NCBI RefSeq assembly: GCF_003121705.1
Contig: NZ_PYHR01000002.1
Span: forward strand, 2,542,001-2,606,000
Direction: 5' to 3'
Length of the DNA: 64,000 bases
Origin: Serinibacter arcticus
GTDB taxonomy: Bacteria > Actinomycetota > Actinomycetes > Actinomycetales > Beutenbergiaceae
Below, piece after piece: positions 9,400 through 17,864 of this stretch. The position numbers and the translations under genes are program-made. The first letter of the stretch is position 1. Each line of letters begins with the position of its first letter. Below the pieces are notes generated by a model. That model worked only from the letters and a program-made list of their open reading frames with translations, had not been told where the DNA came from and made no database searches.

Positions 9400-10557
9400 A
9401 TGCCCAATGACGAGCTGTCCGGCCGTGGTGTCCGCATCGCCATCGTCCCCGACTCCTTCAAGGGGAGCCTCTCGGCCCTCGAGGTCGCCACGGCGATGGC
9501 GCGCGGGGTCCAGCAGGCCTCCCGCGCAGGAGATCTCGACATCCGCCTGAGCCCGCTGGCCGACGGCGGCGAGGGCACGCTCGACGCCCTGCTCGACGCC
9601 TGGGGCGAGCGCGCCCGCACCGTGCGCACGACGGACGCCCTCGGGCGGCCGGCGACGGCGCGGTTCGGTCTCTCGCCGTCGGGCACCGGAGTGATCGAGG
9701 CCGCGGAGGCCAACGGTCTGCCGCAGGTCTCCGACACCGAGCTCCTGCCGCTGACGGCCTGCTCGCGCGGCGTCGGCACCATCGCCGCGACCCTGATCGA
9801 GCAGGGCGCGACCGAGATCATCCTGTGCATCGGCGGTTCGGCCACGACCGACGGCGGCATCGGCCTGCTGTCGGCCCTCGGCGCCCGCTTCCTGGACGCC
9901 GACGGCGAGCCCCTGCCCCCCGGCGGCGGGGCGCTCGCCTCCCTCGAGCGCATCGACCTCGGCGGACTCGACCCCCGCGCCCGAGCCGTCACGTGGCGCG
10001 TGGCGTGCGACGTCACCAACCCGCTCGTCGGCCCGCACGGGGCCGCCGCGATCTTCGGGCCGCAGAAGGGGGCGACGGCCGACGACGTCGCCGTCCTGGA
10101 CGCCGGCCTCGCGCGGCTCGCGGACGTCGTCGCGCGGGAGACCGGTCAGGACCTGCGGGACCGACCGGGCATGGGTGCGGCCGGCGGGATCGCGCTGACG
10201 CTCCAGGCGTTCCTCGGCGCCGAGCTCGTCGCCGGGTCCGCCCTGGTGGCGCAGACGCTCGGGCTGCGGGAGATCCTCGACGGCGTCGACCTCGTCCTGA
10301 CGGGCGAGGGCCGGTTCGACGAGCAGTCGCTGCACGGGAAGGTGGTCGACGCCGTCGCCGCGCACGCCCCCGCGGGCGTCCCCGTCGTCGTGATCGCGGG
10401 GGAGGTGATGGTGAGCCCCGAGGACATGTGGGCCCACGGCGTCACCACCGCCCTCGCCGCCGCGCGCGGCCCCCGCACCCTCGCCGACCTCACCCGCACC
10501 ACCGCGGACGACATCACCTACTCGGCGGCCGTGATCACGCGGCTGCTCGGCCTGTAA
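9400..10557 (+). CDS. glxK: Glycerate kinase (GlxK/GarK family)
   Basis: A 385-residue cytosolic kinase phosphorylating D-glycerate for entry into glycolysis. Family hallmarks are the N-terminal VRIAIVPDSFKGSLSALEV, LSPLADGGEGTLDAL, LCIGGSATTDGGIGLL, GAAAIFGPQKGA, GMGAAGGIALTLQAFLGAEL and LVLTGEGRFDEQSLHGK. Length matches the family. The ATG at 9400 is chosen because of the leaderless promoter just before it and because homologues begin close to VRIAIVPDSFKGS. It is followed after 57 bp by a GntP permease and preceded upstream by a CdaR-type regulator, together forming a glycerate uptake and use set. Confidence 0.95.
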   Translation: MPNDELSGRGVRIAIVPDSFKGSLSALEVATAMARGVQQASRAGDLDIRLSPLADGGEGTLDALLDAWGERARTVRTTDALGRPATARFGLSPSGTGVIEAAEANGLPQVSDTELLPLTACSRGVGTIAATLIEQGATEIILCIGGSATTDGGIGLLSALGARFLDADGEPLPPGGGALASLERIDLGGLDPRARAVTWRVACDVTNPLVGPHGAAAIFGPQKGATADDVAVLDAGLARLADVVARETGQDLRDRPGMGAAGGIALTLQAFLGAELVAGSALVAQTLGLREILDGVDLVLTGEGRFDEQSLHGKVVDAVAAHAPAGVPVVVIAGEVMVSPEDMWAHGVTTALAAARGPRTLADLTRTTADDITYSAAVITRLLGL

Positions 10558-10614
10558 CCCCCACCCCGTGCGCGTCGCCGCTGACGCGCCTCCGAGGCGA
10601 AGGAGCCTTCCCCC

Positions 10615-11970
10615 ATGCTCGACATCCTCATCCTGATCGCGCTCGTGGCGGGCATCGTGCTCGTCACCGCGCGCTGGAAGGTCAGCCCCGTGCTGGCGCT
10701 GCTCGGCGCCGCGCTGATCGGTGCGTTCGCGTACCGCATCCCGGTGGCCGACATCATCTCGACGATCACGACGGCGTTCGGGGGGACGCTCGGCAACATC
10801 GGCCTCGTGATCCTGTTCGGCACGATGATCGGCGTCATCCTCGAGCGCTCCGGCGCCGCGATCGCGATGGCCGACTGGCTGATCAAGATCATCGGCACGC
10901 GGTTCCCGAACCTCACGATGACCGTGATCGGCTACATCGTCTCGATCCCGGTGTTCTGCGACTCCGGCTACGTGATCCTGAACTCGCTGCGCAAGGCCGT
11001 CACGCTCCGCACCGGAGTCTCCACGCTCGCGACGTCGATCGCGCTGATGACCGGCCTGTACGCCACGCACACCCTTGTGCCCCCGACGCCCGGCCCGCTC
11101 GCGGCCGCGTCCAACCTCGGCGTGGAGAACCTCGGCCTGCTGATCGCGATCGGTCTGCCCGTCGCGGCCGTGGCGGCGCTCGCGGCGATGCTGTTCGCCA
11201 ACCGCTTCCTGCACACGCCGGTCGACCTGCTGCCGGCCGAGGACGACGACGAGATGGACCACACGTACGAGGAGCTGCGCGCCAGCTACGGCGTGCTGCC
11301 GAAGGCGTTCCCCGCGTTCCTGCCGATCCTGCTGCCGCTGCTGCTCATCTGCGGCGCGTCGATCGCGAAGATCCCCAGCCGTCCGATCGGTGAGGGCGTG
11401 GCGTTCGAGATCCTGGCGTTCGTCGGGACCCCCGTCATCGCGCTGATCATCGGACTGCTCGCCGCGGCGGCGCTGCTGCGCGGCAACGGCAAGCTCGTGG
11501 CCTTCAACAGCCAGATCGACGACGCGATCCGCGTCTCCGCGCCGATCCTGCTCATCACGGCGGCCGGCGCCTCCTTCGGTGCCGTGCTCGCGGCCTCGCC
11601 TCTCATGGACGTGCTCGGCGGGAGCCTCTCGGGCCTCGGCATCGGTCTGGCGGTCCCGTTCCTCATCGCGGCTGCGCTGAAGACGGCGCAGGGCTCCTCG
11701 ACGGTCTCGATGGTGACGACGTCGGCGCTCGTCGCCCCGCTGCTCGGCGAGATCGGACTGGGCACCGAGATGGGCGCGGCGCTCGCCGTGCTCGCGGTCG
11801 GTGCCGGCGCGATGGTCGTCTCGCACGCCAACGACTCCTACTTCTGGGTCGTCTCGCGGCTGGGCCGTATCCCGGTCGCGACGGCGTACCGCACGCTCAG
11901 CGTGGCGACGGCGATCGAGGGCACCGCGGCGTTCGCGACGATCTGGGTGATCGGGTTCTTCGTCCTGTAG
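10615..11970 (+). CDS. GntP-family permease (gluconate/glycerate-type H+ symporter)
   Basis: A 451-residue integral membrane transporter with about 12 hydrophobic segments. GntP-family signatures include VILFGTMIGVILERSGAA, SIPVFCDSGYVIL, THTLVPPTPGPLAAA and LKTAQGSSTVSMVTTSALVAP. AAGGAG lies upstream of the ATG with reasonable spacing. Its position after glycerate kinase and in range of a CdaR-type regulator suggests glycerate or a related sugar acid as the substrate, an inference from context because GntP members differ in specificity. It is followed by a hairpin. Confidence 0.92.
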   Translation: MLDILILIALVAGIVLVTARWKVSPVLALLGAALIGAFAYRIPVADIISTITTAFGGTLGNIGLVILFGTMIGVILERSGAAIAMADWLIKIIGTRFPNLTMTVIGYIVSIPVFCDSGYVILNSLRKAVTLRTGVSTLATSIALMTGLYATHTLVPPTPGPLAAASNLGVENLGLLIAIGLPVAAVAALAAMLFANRFLHTPVDLLPAEDDDEMDHTYEELRASYGVLPKAFPAFLPILLPLLLICGASIAKIPSRPIGEGVAFEILAFVGTPVIALIIGLLAAAALLRGNGKLVAFNSQIDDAIRVSAPILLITAAGASFGAVLAASPLMDVLGGSLSGLGIGLAVPFLIAAALKTAQGSSTVSMVTTSALVAPLLGEIGLGTEMGAALAVLAVGAGAMVVSHANDSYFWVVSRLGRIPVATAYRTLSVATAIEGTAAFATIWVIGFFVL

Positions 11971-11974
11971 GCGC

Positions 11975-11999
11975 GGACCGGTCCGTAGCAGGCCGGTCC
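11975..11999. terminator. Hairpin between convergent genes
   Basis: GGACCGG (11975-11981) pairs with CCGGTCC (11993-11999) around an 11-base loop, just after the permease stop codon and before the end of the convergent metallopeptidase gene. Confidence 0.5.
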
Positions 12000-12014
12000 A
12001 CAGCCGCGGGCCGG

Positions 12015-13058
12015 TCACAGCGCGGCCGCCTGGATCGTATCGAGCACGAGCTCGACGGCCAGCGCGGCGACGACGGCGCTGCCGTGGTCGGGGAGCTCGG
12101 GGGTGTCCAGGAGCTCGGGGGTCTCCCGGGGCCGCAGGCGCGTAGCCCCGGGCGCCACGAACCGCATCACGGCGTCGGAGACGAACTCGGCCTCGGCCTC
12201 CTTCTGCTCCGCGTCGAGGTCGAGGCGCTCGAGCCACAGCCCCTCGCCGGTCTGCAGGAGGGCGGGGTCGGGCCCCAGGTGCCCGCAGTAGAGGTGGCCG
12301 AGCTCGTGCGCGAGCACGGCGAGCTTCTCGGTCGGGGACAGGTCGGCGTTCAGCGCCAGCTCGAACCGCACGGGCACCGGGGCGACGACGAGTGGCCGCC
12401 TGCTCGTGACGACGTCCTGGGTGGCGCCGGTGCGCGACGTCGTGAGGTGACCGCCCCGGGACTGACCGAGGCGGTGGTCGACCACCCTGACGCCGTGGAC
12501 CTTGATCGACTCGATCATCGTCGCGAGCACCTGCGGCGCCGCGTCGAAGGTGCGGCGGGCGAACGGCTGGTGCGGCTCGTAGGCGTGGCTGCCGGGATCG
12601 GGGCCCGGCTCGACCTGGGACGCGTCGAGGACGAAGTGGAGCGGCCCGCCCGGGTTCAGCACGAGCAGCGGCTGCTCGTTCGGGAGGGCGACCATCCCGT
12701 ACCGGTGCTGCCACGTCGACGGGGTCTCGACGTGGGTGGCGCTCGGGCGCTGGCACAGCAGGAGCAGCCCGTTGTAGGTCGAGAACCGCGGCCAGAACTG
12801 CCACGCCGCCCGGAGCGCCGAGCTGACCGACGGCTCCTTGCCGAACTCCACGGCGTCGAGGGTGAGCTCGAGCAACCGCCGTCGCTTGCGCTCGAGCTTC
12901 TCGCGGGTCAGGTGCTCGCGCGGGCCGGGCCCGATCCCGCCGGCCGGCAGGGCGAACCCGGCCAGCAGGTCCTCCTGGATCGGTCGTCCGTGCGGCGCGG
13001 GGCGCTCACCCCGGGGGTGCGGGGCGAGGGTCTCGGTCGGGGCGGGTGGCGCCGTCAT
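12015..13058 (-). CDS. ArdC/ImmA-like zinc metallopeptidase
   Basis: A 347-residue soluble protein. The N-terminal half has an ArdC-like segment (FWPRFSTYNGLLLLCQRP ... TWQHRYG), related to the ssDNA-binding domain of plasmid antirestriction proteins. The C-terminal half is an M78/IrrE-like peptidase with zinc motif HELGHLYCGH and a downstream glutamate helix (KEAEAEFVSDAVMRFVAP). Such proteins act in antirestriction, mobile-element biology or repressor cleavage; which applies here is unknown. The ATG at 13058 is preceded by a leaderless -10 (TACCGT); an in-frame ATG ten codons further upstream is less likely. It is divergent from a YbaB-like gene with a 105-bp shared region. Confidence 0.78.
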   Translation of the reverse strand: MTAPPAPTETLAPHPRGERPAPHGRPIQEDLLAGFALPAGGIGPGPREHLTREKLERKRRRLLELTLDAVEFGKEPSVSSALRAAWQFWPRFSTYNGLLLLCQRPSATHVETPSTWQHRYGMVALPNEQPLLVLNPGGPLHFVLDASQVEPGPDPGSHAYEPHQPFARRTFDAAPQVLATMIESIKVHGVRVVDHRLGQSRGGHLTTSRTGATQDVVTSRRPLVVAPVPVRFELALNADLSPTEKLAVLAHELGHLYCGHLGPDPALLQTGEGLWLERLDLDAEQKEAEAEFVSDAVMRFVAPGATRLRPRETPELLDTPELPDHGSAVVAALAVELVLDTIQAAAL

Positions 13059-13065
13059 GCCAGGG

Positions 13066-13071
13066 ACGGTA
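13066..13071 (-). promoter_or_regulatory. Leaderless -10 element of the metallopeptidase gene
   Basis: On the minus strand CTCTACCGTCCCTGGCATGAC: TACCGT, 7 bases, then ATG. Nearly the same string precedes the TY-Chap gene at 18763. Confidence 0.5.
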
Positions 13072-13150
13072 GAGCCGGGCACCGACATCGCCGCCGCCCG
13101 GCCGTGCGCCGCGGGGACTTCTCCCCATCGCGCCGCGCTGCGGCTGCGCC

Positions 13151-13156
13151 TAGGTT
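13151..13156 (+). promoter_or_regulatory. Leaderless -10 element of the YbaB-like gene
   Basis: TAGGTT, then CGAGATC, then the ATG at 13164. It is divergent from the metallopeptidase promoter. Confidence 0.45.
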
Positions 13157-13163
13157 CGAGATC

Positions 13164-13916
13164 ATGAGCCAGCTGCCGAGCCTGTCCGCCACGGCCTCCG
13201 ACGCCGATCGCACGCTCGCCGACCTGCGCGCCAGTGCGGCCCTGCTGTCGGCCACGGGGATCGACGAGACCCGCAACGTCGAGGTCCGGATGGTCGAGGG
13301 ACGGCTGACCGAGGCCGTCGTGCACGACGTCTGGCGGTCCGCCCTCGAGCCGCGCGAGCTCGGCGACGCCGTGCTGGAGGCCGCGCGCGACGCCGGCGCC
13401 CGCGCCCACCGTCGACTCGCGGAGCACGCCGAGCGCGCCGAGCACGCGGGGACGCACGCCCCGCCGTCGCCGTCCACCCCGCCGCTCGAGCACCCCACCG
13501 CCGTCGCCCTCCCGGCCGTCTCCCCGCACGCGCCCGCCACGGCGTCGCTGCACGCGTTCGCCGACGTGCTCGACGAGCTGCGCGACGGGATGGACGTGAT
13601 GATCCGCGCGATGGAGAGCCAGGTGACGGGCCAGTCCGACGACCAGCCGACACCCGCGCCGTCGCAGCGGCGCACCGAGCACGTCACCCTGACGTTCGCC
13701 GGACAGGCGCTCGACGGCGTGCGGATCGACCCCCAGTGGGCCGAGCTGGCCGATGCCGGGGCCCTCTCCCGCGAGATCACCGCCGCGCTCCGCCGACCGG
13801 CGCCCGCGTCCGGCTTCCCGGGGGTCGACGACGCCGACCTCGCCCCGCTGCGCGCCCTGACGGCGCTCGCCGCCGATCCGACCCAGCTCGCCGCGCGGCT
13901 GCGGCTCACCGAGTAG
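13164..13916 (+). CDS. YbaB/EbfC-like protein, tandem
   Basis: A 250-residue soluble protein with two YbaB-like segments: residues about 15-90 (VRMVEGRLTEAVVHDVWRSA followed by a helix with Ala/Arg repeats) and about 170-210 (HVTLTFAGQALDGVRIDPQW). A Pro/Ala/His-rich linker separates them. YbaB-like proteins of this type are often encoded next to WXG100/ESX substrates in actinobacteria, as here with two such genes following within 64 bp. Their role there is not settled. The gene is leaderless. Confidence 0.65.
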   Translation: MSQLPSLSATASDADRTLADLRASAALLSATGIDETRNVEVRMVEGRLTEAVVHDVWRSALEPRELGDAVLEAARDAGARAHRRLAEHAERAEHAGTHAPPSPSTPPLEHPTAVALPAVSPHAPATASLHAFADVLDELRDGMDVMIRAMESQVTGQSDDQPTPAPSQRRTEHVTLTFAGQALDGVRIDPQWAELADAGALSREITAALRRPAPASGFPGVDDADLAPLRALTALAADPTQLAARLRLTE

Positions 13917-13979
13917 CCGCGCCCCCGATCGCCTCCAGCCCGCACCTCCCCGCCCCACCCGCCCCACCCGAGGAGTCCG

Positions 13980-14291
13980 ATGTCCATCCGCGTCGCCGTC
14001 GAGGCGCTCAGCACCGACGCCACCCACTGGGAGGGGACCGGCAGGGATCTCGGGGCCCAGGGCCATGCCGTCGCGGCCATCGCCCCGCCCGCCCTGGCCT
14101 TCGGCACCCTCGGGGCCGACGTCGCGGCGGCGTACGACCGGGCCCGCCAGCACCTGTCCCAGGCGCTGGCGAGCGGGTCGATCGAGCAGGTCGGGGCGGC
14201 GTTCACGCTGCGCGAGGTCGCGCTGGCCTACCTGACCTCGGACGAGCAGGCCGCCATCGACTTCAACAACACCTGGGAAATCGAGGACTGA
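13980..14291 (+). CDS. WXG100/ESX-type small helical protein
   Basis: A 103-residue all-helical protein with the size and composition of ESX (type VII) secreted small proteins: MSIRVAVEALSTDATHWEG, long Ala-rich helices and an N-terminal W-containing turn (THWEGTG). It lies between a YbaB-like gene and a second WXG-type protein 4 bp downstream, so the three probably form an operon. No ESX secretion machinery genes are present in the window. Confidence 0.6.
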   Translation: MSIRVAVEALSTDATHWEGTGRDLGAQGHAVAAIAPPALAFGTLGADVAAAYDRARQHLSQALASGSIEQVGAAFTLREVALAYLTSDEQAAIDFNNTWEIED

Positions 14292-14295
14292 CGCC

Positions 14296-15120
14296 ATGAT
14301 CTGGACGATCATCACGAGGATCCGCGACGCGGTCAGGGACGTCGAGCGCATGCTGGGGCTCTTCCAGGCGCGCCTGGACTGGGCCGCGGCCCGCGCCGCC
14401 CAGGCGGGCCAGGGGCCTGTGGTCGCTCCGGTCCTCGCCGCGATGGCGGAGCTCGTGCGGCACTGGCAGGCGGCCGCCGACTGGATCGCGGACGCCCTCG
14501 ACGGGCTGGGTGACCCCGAGGCGCTCGAGACCGCGTCGGACTCCTGGGTCACCATCGGTCCGGTGCTGCGCGACATCGAGGACCGCGTGCGCGACCTCTA
14601 CTCCAGCGTCGGGGCGAACTGGGAGGGCTCGGCGGCCGATGCCTACGCCCAGCGCATCCCGCTGCAGAAGGATGCGATCGAGGAGGCGCGGACCGCGTCG
14701 ACGGGCATGTCGGGGCCGCTCCTGGACATGAAGGCCGCGATCCTCGCGATGGCCGGCGCCGTGCTCCTCGCGATCCTCACCCTGGTGGGGGCCCTCATGG
14801 CGGCGTGGGCCGGCCTCGTGGCCGGGACGATCGAGATCGCTGTCGGGTCGTCGACGCTCATCGCCGGCGCCATCGTCTCCGCGACGGGCGTCGGCGCTCC
14901 CGTCGGCGTGCCGGCGATGATCCTGGCCGGGCTCGGCGTCGCCGCGGGGGTCGCCACGGTCCTCGGGGCGCTGGGGGCCGCCGCGATCGGCGTCACGATC
15001 GCCGTCGTCACGCTCGACACCGCTGCGTCCACCTTCGCGAGCGACGCCGACGGCGCGGAGTCGACCCTGGCCAGGGTCGAGAGCACCGTCGGGACGTGGC
15101 CCTGGCTGGCGGCGCAGTAG
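14296..15120 (+). CDS. WXG100-domain protein with C-terminal hydrophobic region
   Basis: A 274-residue protein. Residues about 1-135 are helical with an ESX-like NWEGSAADAYAQR motif (WxG plus YxxxR-type signal). Residues about 145-245 form several long hydrophobic, Gly/Ala-rich segments (AAILAMAGAVLLAILTLVGAL, MILAGLGVAAGVATVLGAL), suggesting insertion into a membrane after export or pore-like behaviour. It starts 4 bp after the preceding WXG100-like gene. It may be a secreted effector or structural ESX substrate; function is unproven. Confidence 0.65.
   Translation: MIWTIITRIRDAVRDVERMLGLFQARLDWAAARAAQAGQGPVVAPVLAAMAELVRHWQAAADWIADALDGLGDPEALETASDSWVTIGPVLRDIEDRVRDLYSSVGANWEGSAADAYAQRIPLQKDAIEEARTASTGMSGPLLDMKAAILAMAGAVLLAILTLVGALMAAWAGLVAGTIEIAVGSSTLIAGAIVSATGVGAPVGVPAMILAGLGVAAGVATVLGALGAAAIGVTIAVVTLDTAASTFASDADGAESTLARVESTVGTWPWLAAQ
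15061..15080. repeat. Perfect 20-bp palindrome inside a coding region
   Basis: TCGACCCTGGCCAGGGTCGA reads identically on both strands. It lies 41-60 bp before the stop codon of the WXG protein gene and encodes STLARVE. Confidence 0.7.
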
Positions 15121-15133
15121 CCGGGACCGGTTG

Positions 15134-15421
15134 CTACACCTGACCGCCCACGAACAGCTCGAGGTGGCGGCACCGCCGGCACATCAGCGCGACGATCTCG
15201 AACCGAGGCTTGCCCATCCGCGCCGCGCCGCCGAAGATCCCTCGCTCGAGCGGACCGGGGATCCAGCGGCTGTAGCCGTGGGAGCTCTCGCCGCCGTCCT
15301 CGACGAAGCCGGGCTCGAGGTCCTCGGAACCGCAGGTCGAGCACCGCGGGACGGGGGCCTGCTGCGGTGTGCCGAGGTCCTGCGGGCCGGGGTCGTCCGG
15401 GGGTGTTCCGTAGAGGCTCAT
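15134..15421 (-). CDS. Small zinc-ribbon protein
   Basis: A 95-residue protein with a two-half zinc ribbon: CSTCGSEDL (residues about 32-40) and CRRCRHLELF near the C-terminus (residues 82-91). The segment between contains a predicted amphipathic region rather than a membrane helix. The ATG at 15421 is divergent from the cupin gene at 15461, separated by 39 bp, and both appear leaderless. Convergent with the WXG gene. Function unknown. Confidence 0.7.
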   Translation of the reverse strand: MSLYGTPPDDPGPQDLGTPQQAPVPRCSTCGSEDLEPGFVEDGGESSHGYSRWIPGPLERGIFGGAARMGKPRFEIVALMCRRCRHLELFVGGQV

Positions 15422-15460
15422 GACGAAAGGTCTATCGCACGGGCGTGCTGTGATGGGGGA

Positions 15461-16360
15461 ATGACCTCCGACGTCCGCAACCTCCACGCCGCGCTCGACA
15501 GCCTCACGGCGCCCTGGCAGCCGCACCGCCTCGCCAGCGTCAACGACTACGACGTCAAGGTGGTCGCGCTCGAGGGCGAGTTCGTCTGGCACAGCCACCC
15601 CGACACCGACGAGCTGTTCCTGGTGGTCAGCGGCGAGCTGACGATCCAGCTGCGCGACGGCGATGTGGTGCTCCGGGAGGGCGACGTGTACGTCGTGCCA
15701 CGCGGCGTCGAGCACTGCCCACGGGCCGACGGCGAGGTGCGGGCCCTGCTCGTCGAGCCGGCCGGGACCGTCAACACCGGCGACGCCGGCGGGCCGCGGA
15801 CGTCGGCGCTGCGGGAGCTGGAGGGCGACGGCGGAGGCGCCGCCGCGGCTCTCGCGCCCGACGGCGAGGGCGCGACGCCCGAGCGCCGCGGCCCCCGCCC
15901 GACGACGTCGAACGAGGGCCCCCACCGCCAGGTCGACCAGCTCGCGTCGCCGGCGCTGTGGGGCGAGATGGTGGCGCGGGTGTACGCGCTCGACGGGGTG
16001 GTCGAGGGCACGAGCCAGGTGTCGCCGGCGTCGTCGCGGGCGGTGTTCCTGGTCGACCAGCGCGACGAGCGGGCCCCGGAGACCTCGCTCGCGCCGGGTG
16101 AGCGCCTGGAGCCCGTTCACCTGCACGGGGTCGACGACACGAGCCTCCACCTGACCCTCCCGGCCGAGCGCGCCGCTGAGCTGATCAGCCTGGGGTGGGC
16201 CGAGGAGCACCAGTACGCCGACTTCGGCACCGAGGTGATGATCTACGGCCCGCGCGACGCGGCCGAGCTCGAGCTCGTGCTCGGCGTCGTGACCGAGAGC
16301 CTGGCCTTCGCGCGCGGGACGCGGGCGGGGGGCGAGGCGGGGGCCCAGCCCCGACCATGA
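15461..16360 (+). CDS. Cupin fused to a DUF5519/luciferase-like domain
   Basis: A 299-residue two-domain soluble protein. Residues about 30-105 form a cupin (FVWHSHPDTDELFLVVSGEL with metal-type His/Glu, then EGDVYVVPRGVEHCP). After a charged linker, residues about 160-285 match the DUF5519 family (PVHLHGVDDTSLHLTLP, LISLGWAEEHQYADFG, MIYGPRDAAELELVLGVV). DUF5519 typically stands alone or near oxidoreductases and its activity is unknown. The stop codon overlaps the ATG of the RDD gene (ATGA), so the two are translationally coupled. Confidence 0.78.
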   Translation: MTSDVRNLHAALDSLTAPWQPHRLASVNDYDVKVVALEGEFVWHSHPDTDELFLVVSGELTIQLRDGDVVLREGDVYVVPRGVEHCPRADGEVRALLVEPAGTVNTGDAGGPRTSALRELEGDGGGAAAALAPDGEGATPERRGPRPTTSNEGPHRQVDQLASPALWGEMVARVYALDGVVEGTSQVSPASSRAVFLVDQRDERAPETSLAPGERLEPVHLHGVDDTSLHLTLPAERAAELISLGWAEEHQYADFGTEVMIYGPRDAAELELVLGVVTESLAFARGTRAGGEAGAQPRP

Positions 16361-17445
16361 CCACCGACGACCCGACGTGGAAGGATCGTCCGATGGTGGC
16401 CCTGCAGCCGGACGTGTCGACGACGACGCGCGAGACCCGATCCTCGGACGACTGGTTCCGCCGTGTCGCCGCCGTCCTGCTGGACGGTTCCCTGCTCGGT
16501 GGGGTGACCTGGCTCGCCGTCGGTGCGGGATCCGTGGTGCCCTCGCTGCAGCCGCCGTTCTCCGGCGGCCTCGTGAACCCGGGTGCCGGGGAGACGATGG
16601 AGTGGACCCGCAGCGGTTGGGTGCTCGCGACGATCGCGGCGCTCGTGCTGCTCCAGGCCGTCACCGGTGCGACGCCGGGCAAGCGCCTGGTCGGCGTGAT
16701 GGTGGTGCGCGAGGGCACGCTGCGTCCGGCGGGTCTGGGGCGCACGCTCGCCCGGCCCTTCCTGCACGTGCTCGACTCGCTCCTCCTCATCGGCTACCTG
16801 CGGCCGCTGTGGAACCCGCGTCGCCAGACCTTCGCCGACTCGATCCTGCGCACGAACGTCGTCTCGCGGACGCCTGAGCTCCCCGCGTGGCTCGCGAACC
16901 GGGTCGGGCCGGGATCGCGACGGCGCTCGCGGCTCGTGACGGCGGCCGCCGGGCTGGTGTGCGCGCTGGGGGTCGGGCTGTCGTTCCCCATCGGGAGGGT
17001 GGCGCCGGTGCCGGCGGTGCCACCGACGGCGTGCGGCGACCTGACCGTGCTCGACGCCGGTGACGCGGCTCAGGCCCAGGCCACCGTGCGGCAGGAGGGG
17101 TCGCGACAGTACGAGCGGCGCCTGTGGATCGAGCGTCCCGTGGTGACCGTGGCGCCGGCGGCGATCATCACCTGGGCGTGGGACGCCGACGCGGTCAGCG
17201 GGATGCGGTCCGAGCAGGAGGCGTGGCTGCGGACGTCGATCGATCCCGCCGCGCCGGACGGGTCCCTCACCTGGGGACTTGCCCCGGGGGCGCCGAACCA
17301 GGGCCGGCTGGCCGCCGACCAGCAGCTCGGGTCCGACGAGGTCGGCCGCGTGGGCGAGGACGGCTGGATCGAGTCGACCCTCGTGCTCGACGGCGTGCCG
17401 GTCGCCACGTGCACCGTGACCGGCGAGGAGCTGGGGCTGGGGTGA
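16357..17445 (+). CDS. RDD-family membrane protein
   Basis: A 362-residue protein with an N-terminal RDD domain: WFRRVAAVLLDGSLLGGVTWLAV as first helix, GWVLATIAALVLLQAVTGATPGKR as second and the conserved GKRLVGVMVV. A basic cytoplasmic stretch is followed by a further helix near residue 190 (LVTAAAGLVCALGVGLSF) and an extracytoplasmic C-terminal domain of about 150 residues without recognised family. The ATG at 16357 overlaps the preceding stop codon. The role of RDD proteins is often unknown; some act in ion homeostasis or envelope maintenance. Confidence 0.75.
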   Translation: MTTDDPTWKDRPMVALQPDVSTTTRETRSSDDWFRRVAAVLLDGSLLGGVTWLAVGAGSVVPSLQPPFSGGLVNPGAGETMEWTRSGWVLATIAALVLLQAVTGATPGKRLVGVMVVREGTLRPAGLGRTLARPFLHVLDSLLLIGYLRPLWNPRRQTFADSILRTNVVSRTPELPAWLANRVGPGSRRRSRLVTAAAGLVCALGVGLSFPIGRVAPVPAVPPTACGDLTVLDAGDAAQAQATVRQEGSRQYERRLWIERPVVTVAPAAIITWAWDADAVSGMRSEQEAWLRTSIDPAAPDGSLTWGLAPGAPNQGRLAADQQLGSDEVGRVGEDGWIESTLVLDGVPVATCTVTGEELGLG

Positions 17446-17493
17446 GGGCGACGTGGCCGTGGTGAGGTTTGGACCCACCCCTGGAGGATCGTC

Positions 17494-17850
17494 GTGAACC
17501 GGGTTCCGCTCCGCGCCGAGGGGCTCTCCGACGACACCGTCGATGGGCTGTCGCGGAAGCACAAGCGTCGAGTCCTGACGTACCTCCGGGCCGGGCGGCT
17601 GGTCGTCGCCTCCCGGATGACCGTTCCCGACCGGTACGACGGCGGTGCCCCGCCGATCGGCGTCAGCTTCCGGACCGACGGTGCGTGGGTGTGGTCGGAG
17701 GAGACGATCGCCTACCTCGAACGCCACGACCACCGGGTCCCGCACGACCTGGAGCAGCGGGCGCGGCAGTGGTCCGGCGCCCCGCTCCAGGTGAGTGACG
17801 ACTCCGTGGCTGAGGCCGCCGAGCTTCTCCGGTCGCCGGGCTCGGCCTGA
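17494..17850 (+). CDS. Hypothetical protein
   Basis: A 118-residue soluble protein with no family that I recognise. GTG start with GGAGG 7 bases upstream. It contains FRTDGAWVWSEETIAYLERHD, a pattern seen in small actinobacterial proteins encoded near secreted or toxin-related genes. Preceded by 48 bp after the RDD gene, so possibly cotranscribed. Its stop codon lies within the hairpin shared with the convergent TY-Chap gene. Confidence 0.6.
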   Translation: MNRVPLRAEGLSDDTVDGLSRKHKRRVLTYLRAGRLVVASRMTVPDRYDGGAPPIGVSFRTDGAWVWSEETIAYLERHDHRVPHDLEQRARQWSGAPLQVSDDSVAEAAELLRSPGSA

Positions 17851-17864
17851 CGGGTGACCGTCAG
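17847..17864. terminator. Bidirectional hairpin
   Basis: CTGACGG pairs with CCGTCAG around a GTGA loop (CTGACGGGTGACCGTCAG) and contains the stop codons of both convergent genes. Confidence 0.6.

Noticed and set aside
9193-12804. Open frame of 1,203 codons on the minus strand
   Set aside because: It runs antisense through glycerate kinase and the GntP permease; the product is Arg/Asp/His-rich low-complexity sequence typical of shadow frames in high-GC DNA.
15117-15137. GTAGC/GCTAC hairpin between convergent genes as terminator
   Set aside because: Only a 5-bp stem with an 11-base loop; too weak to call.
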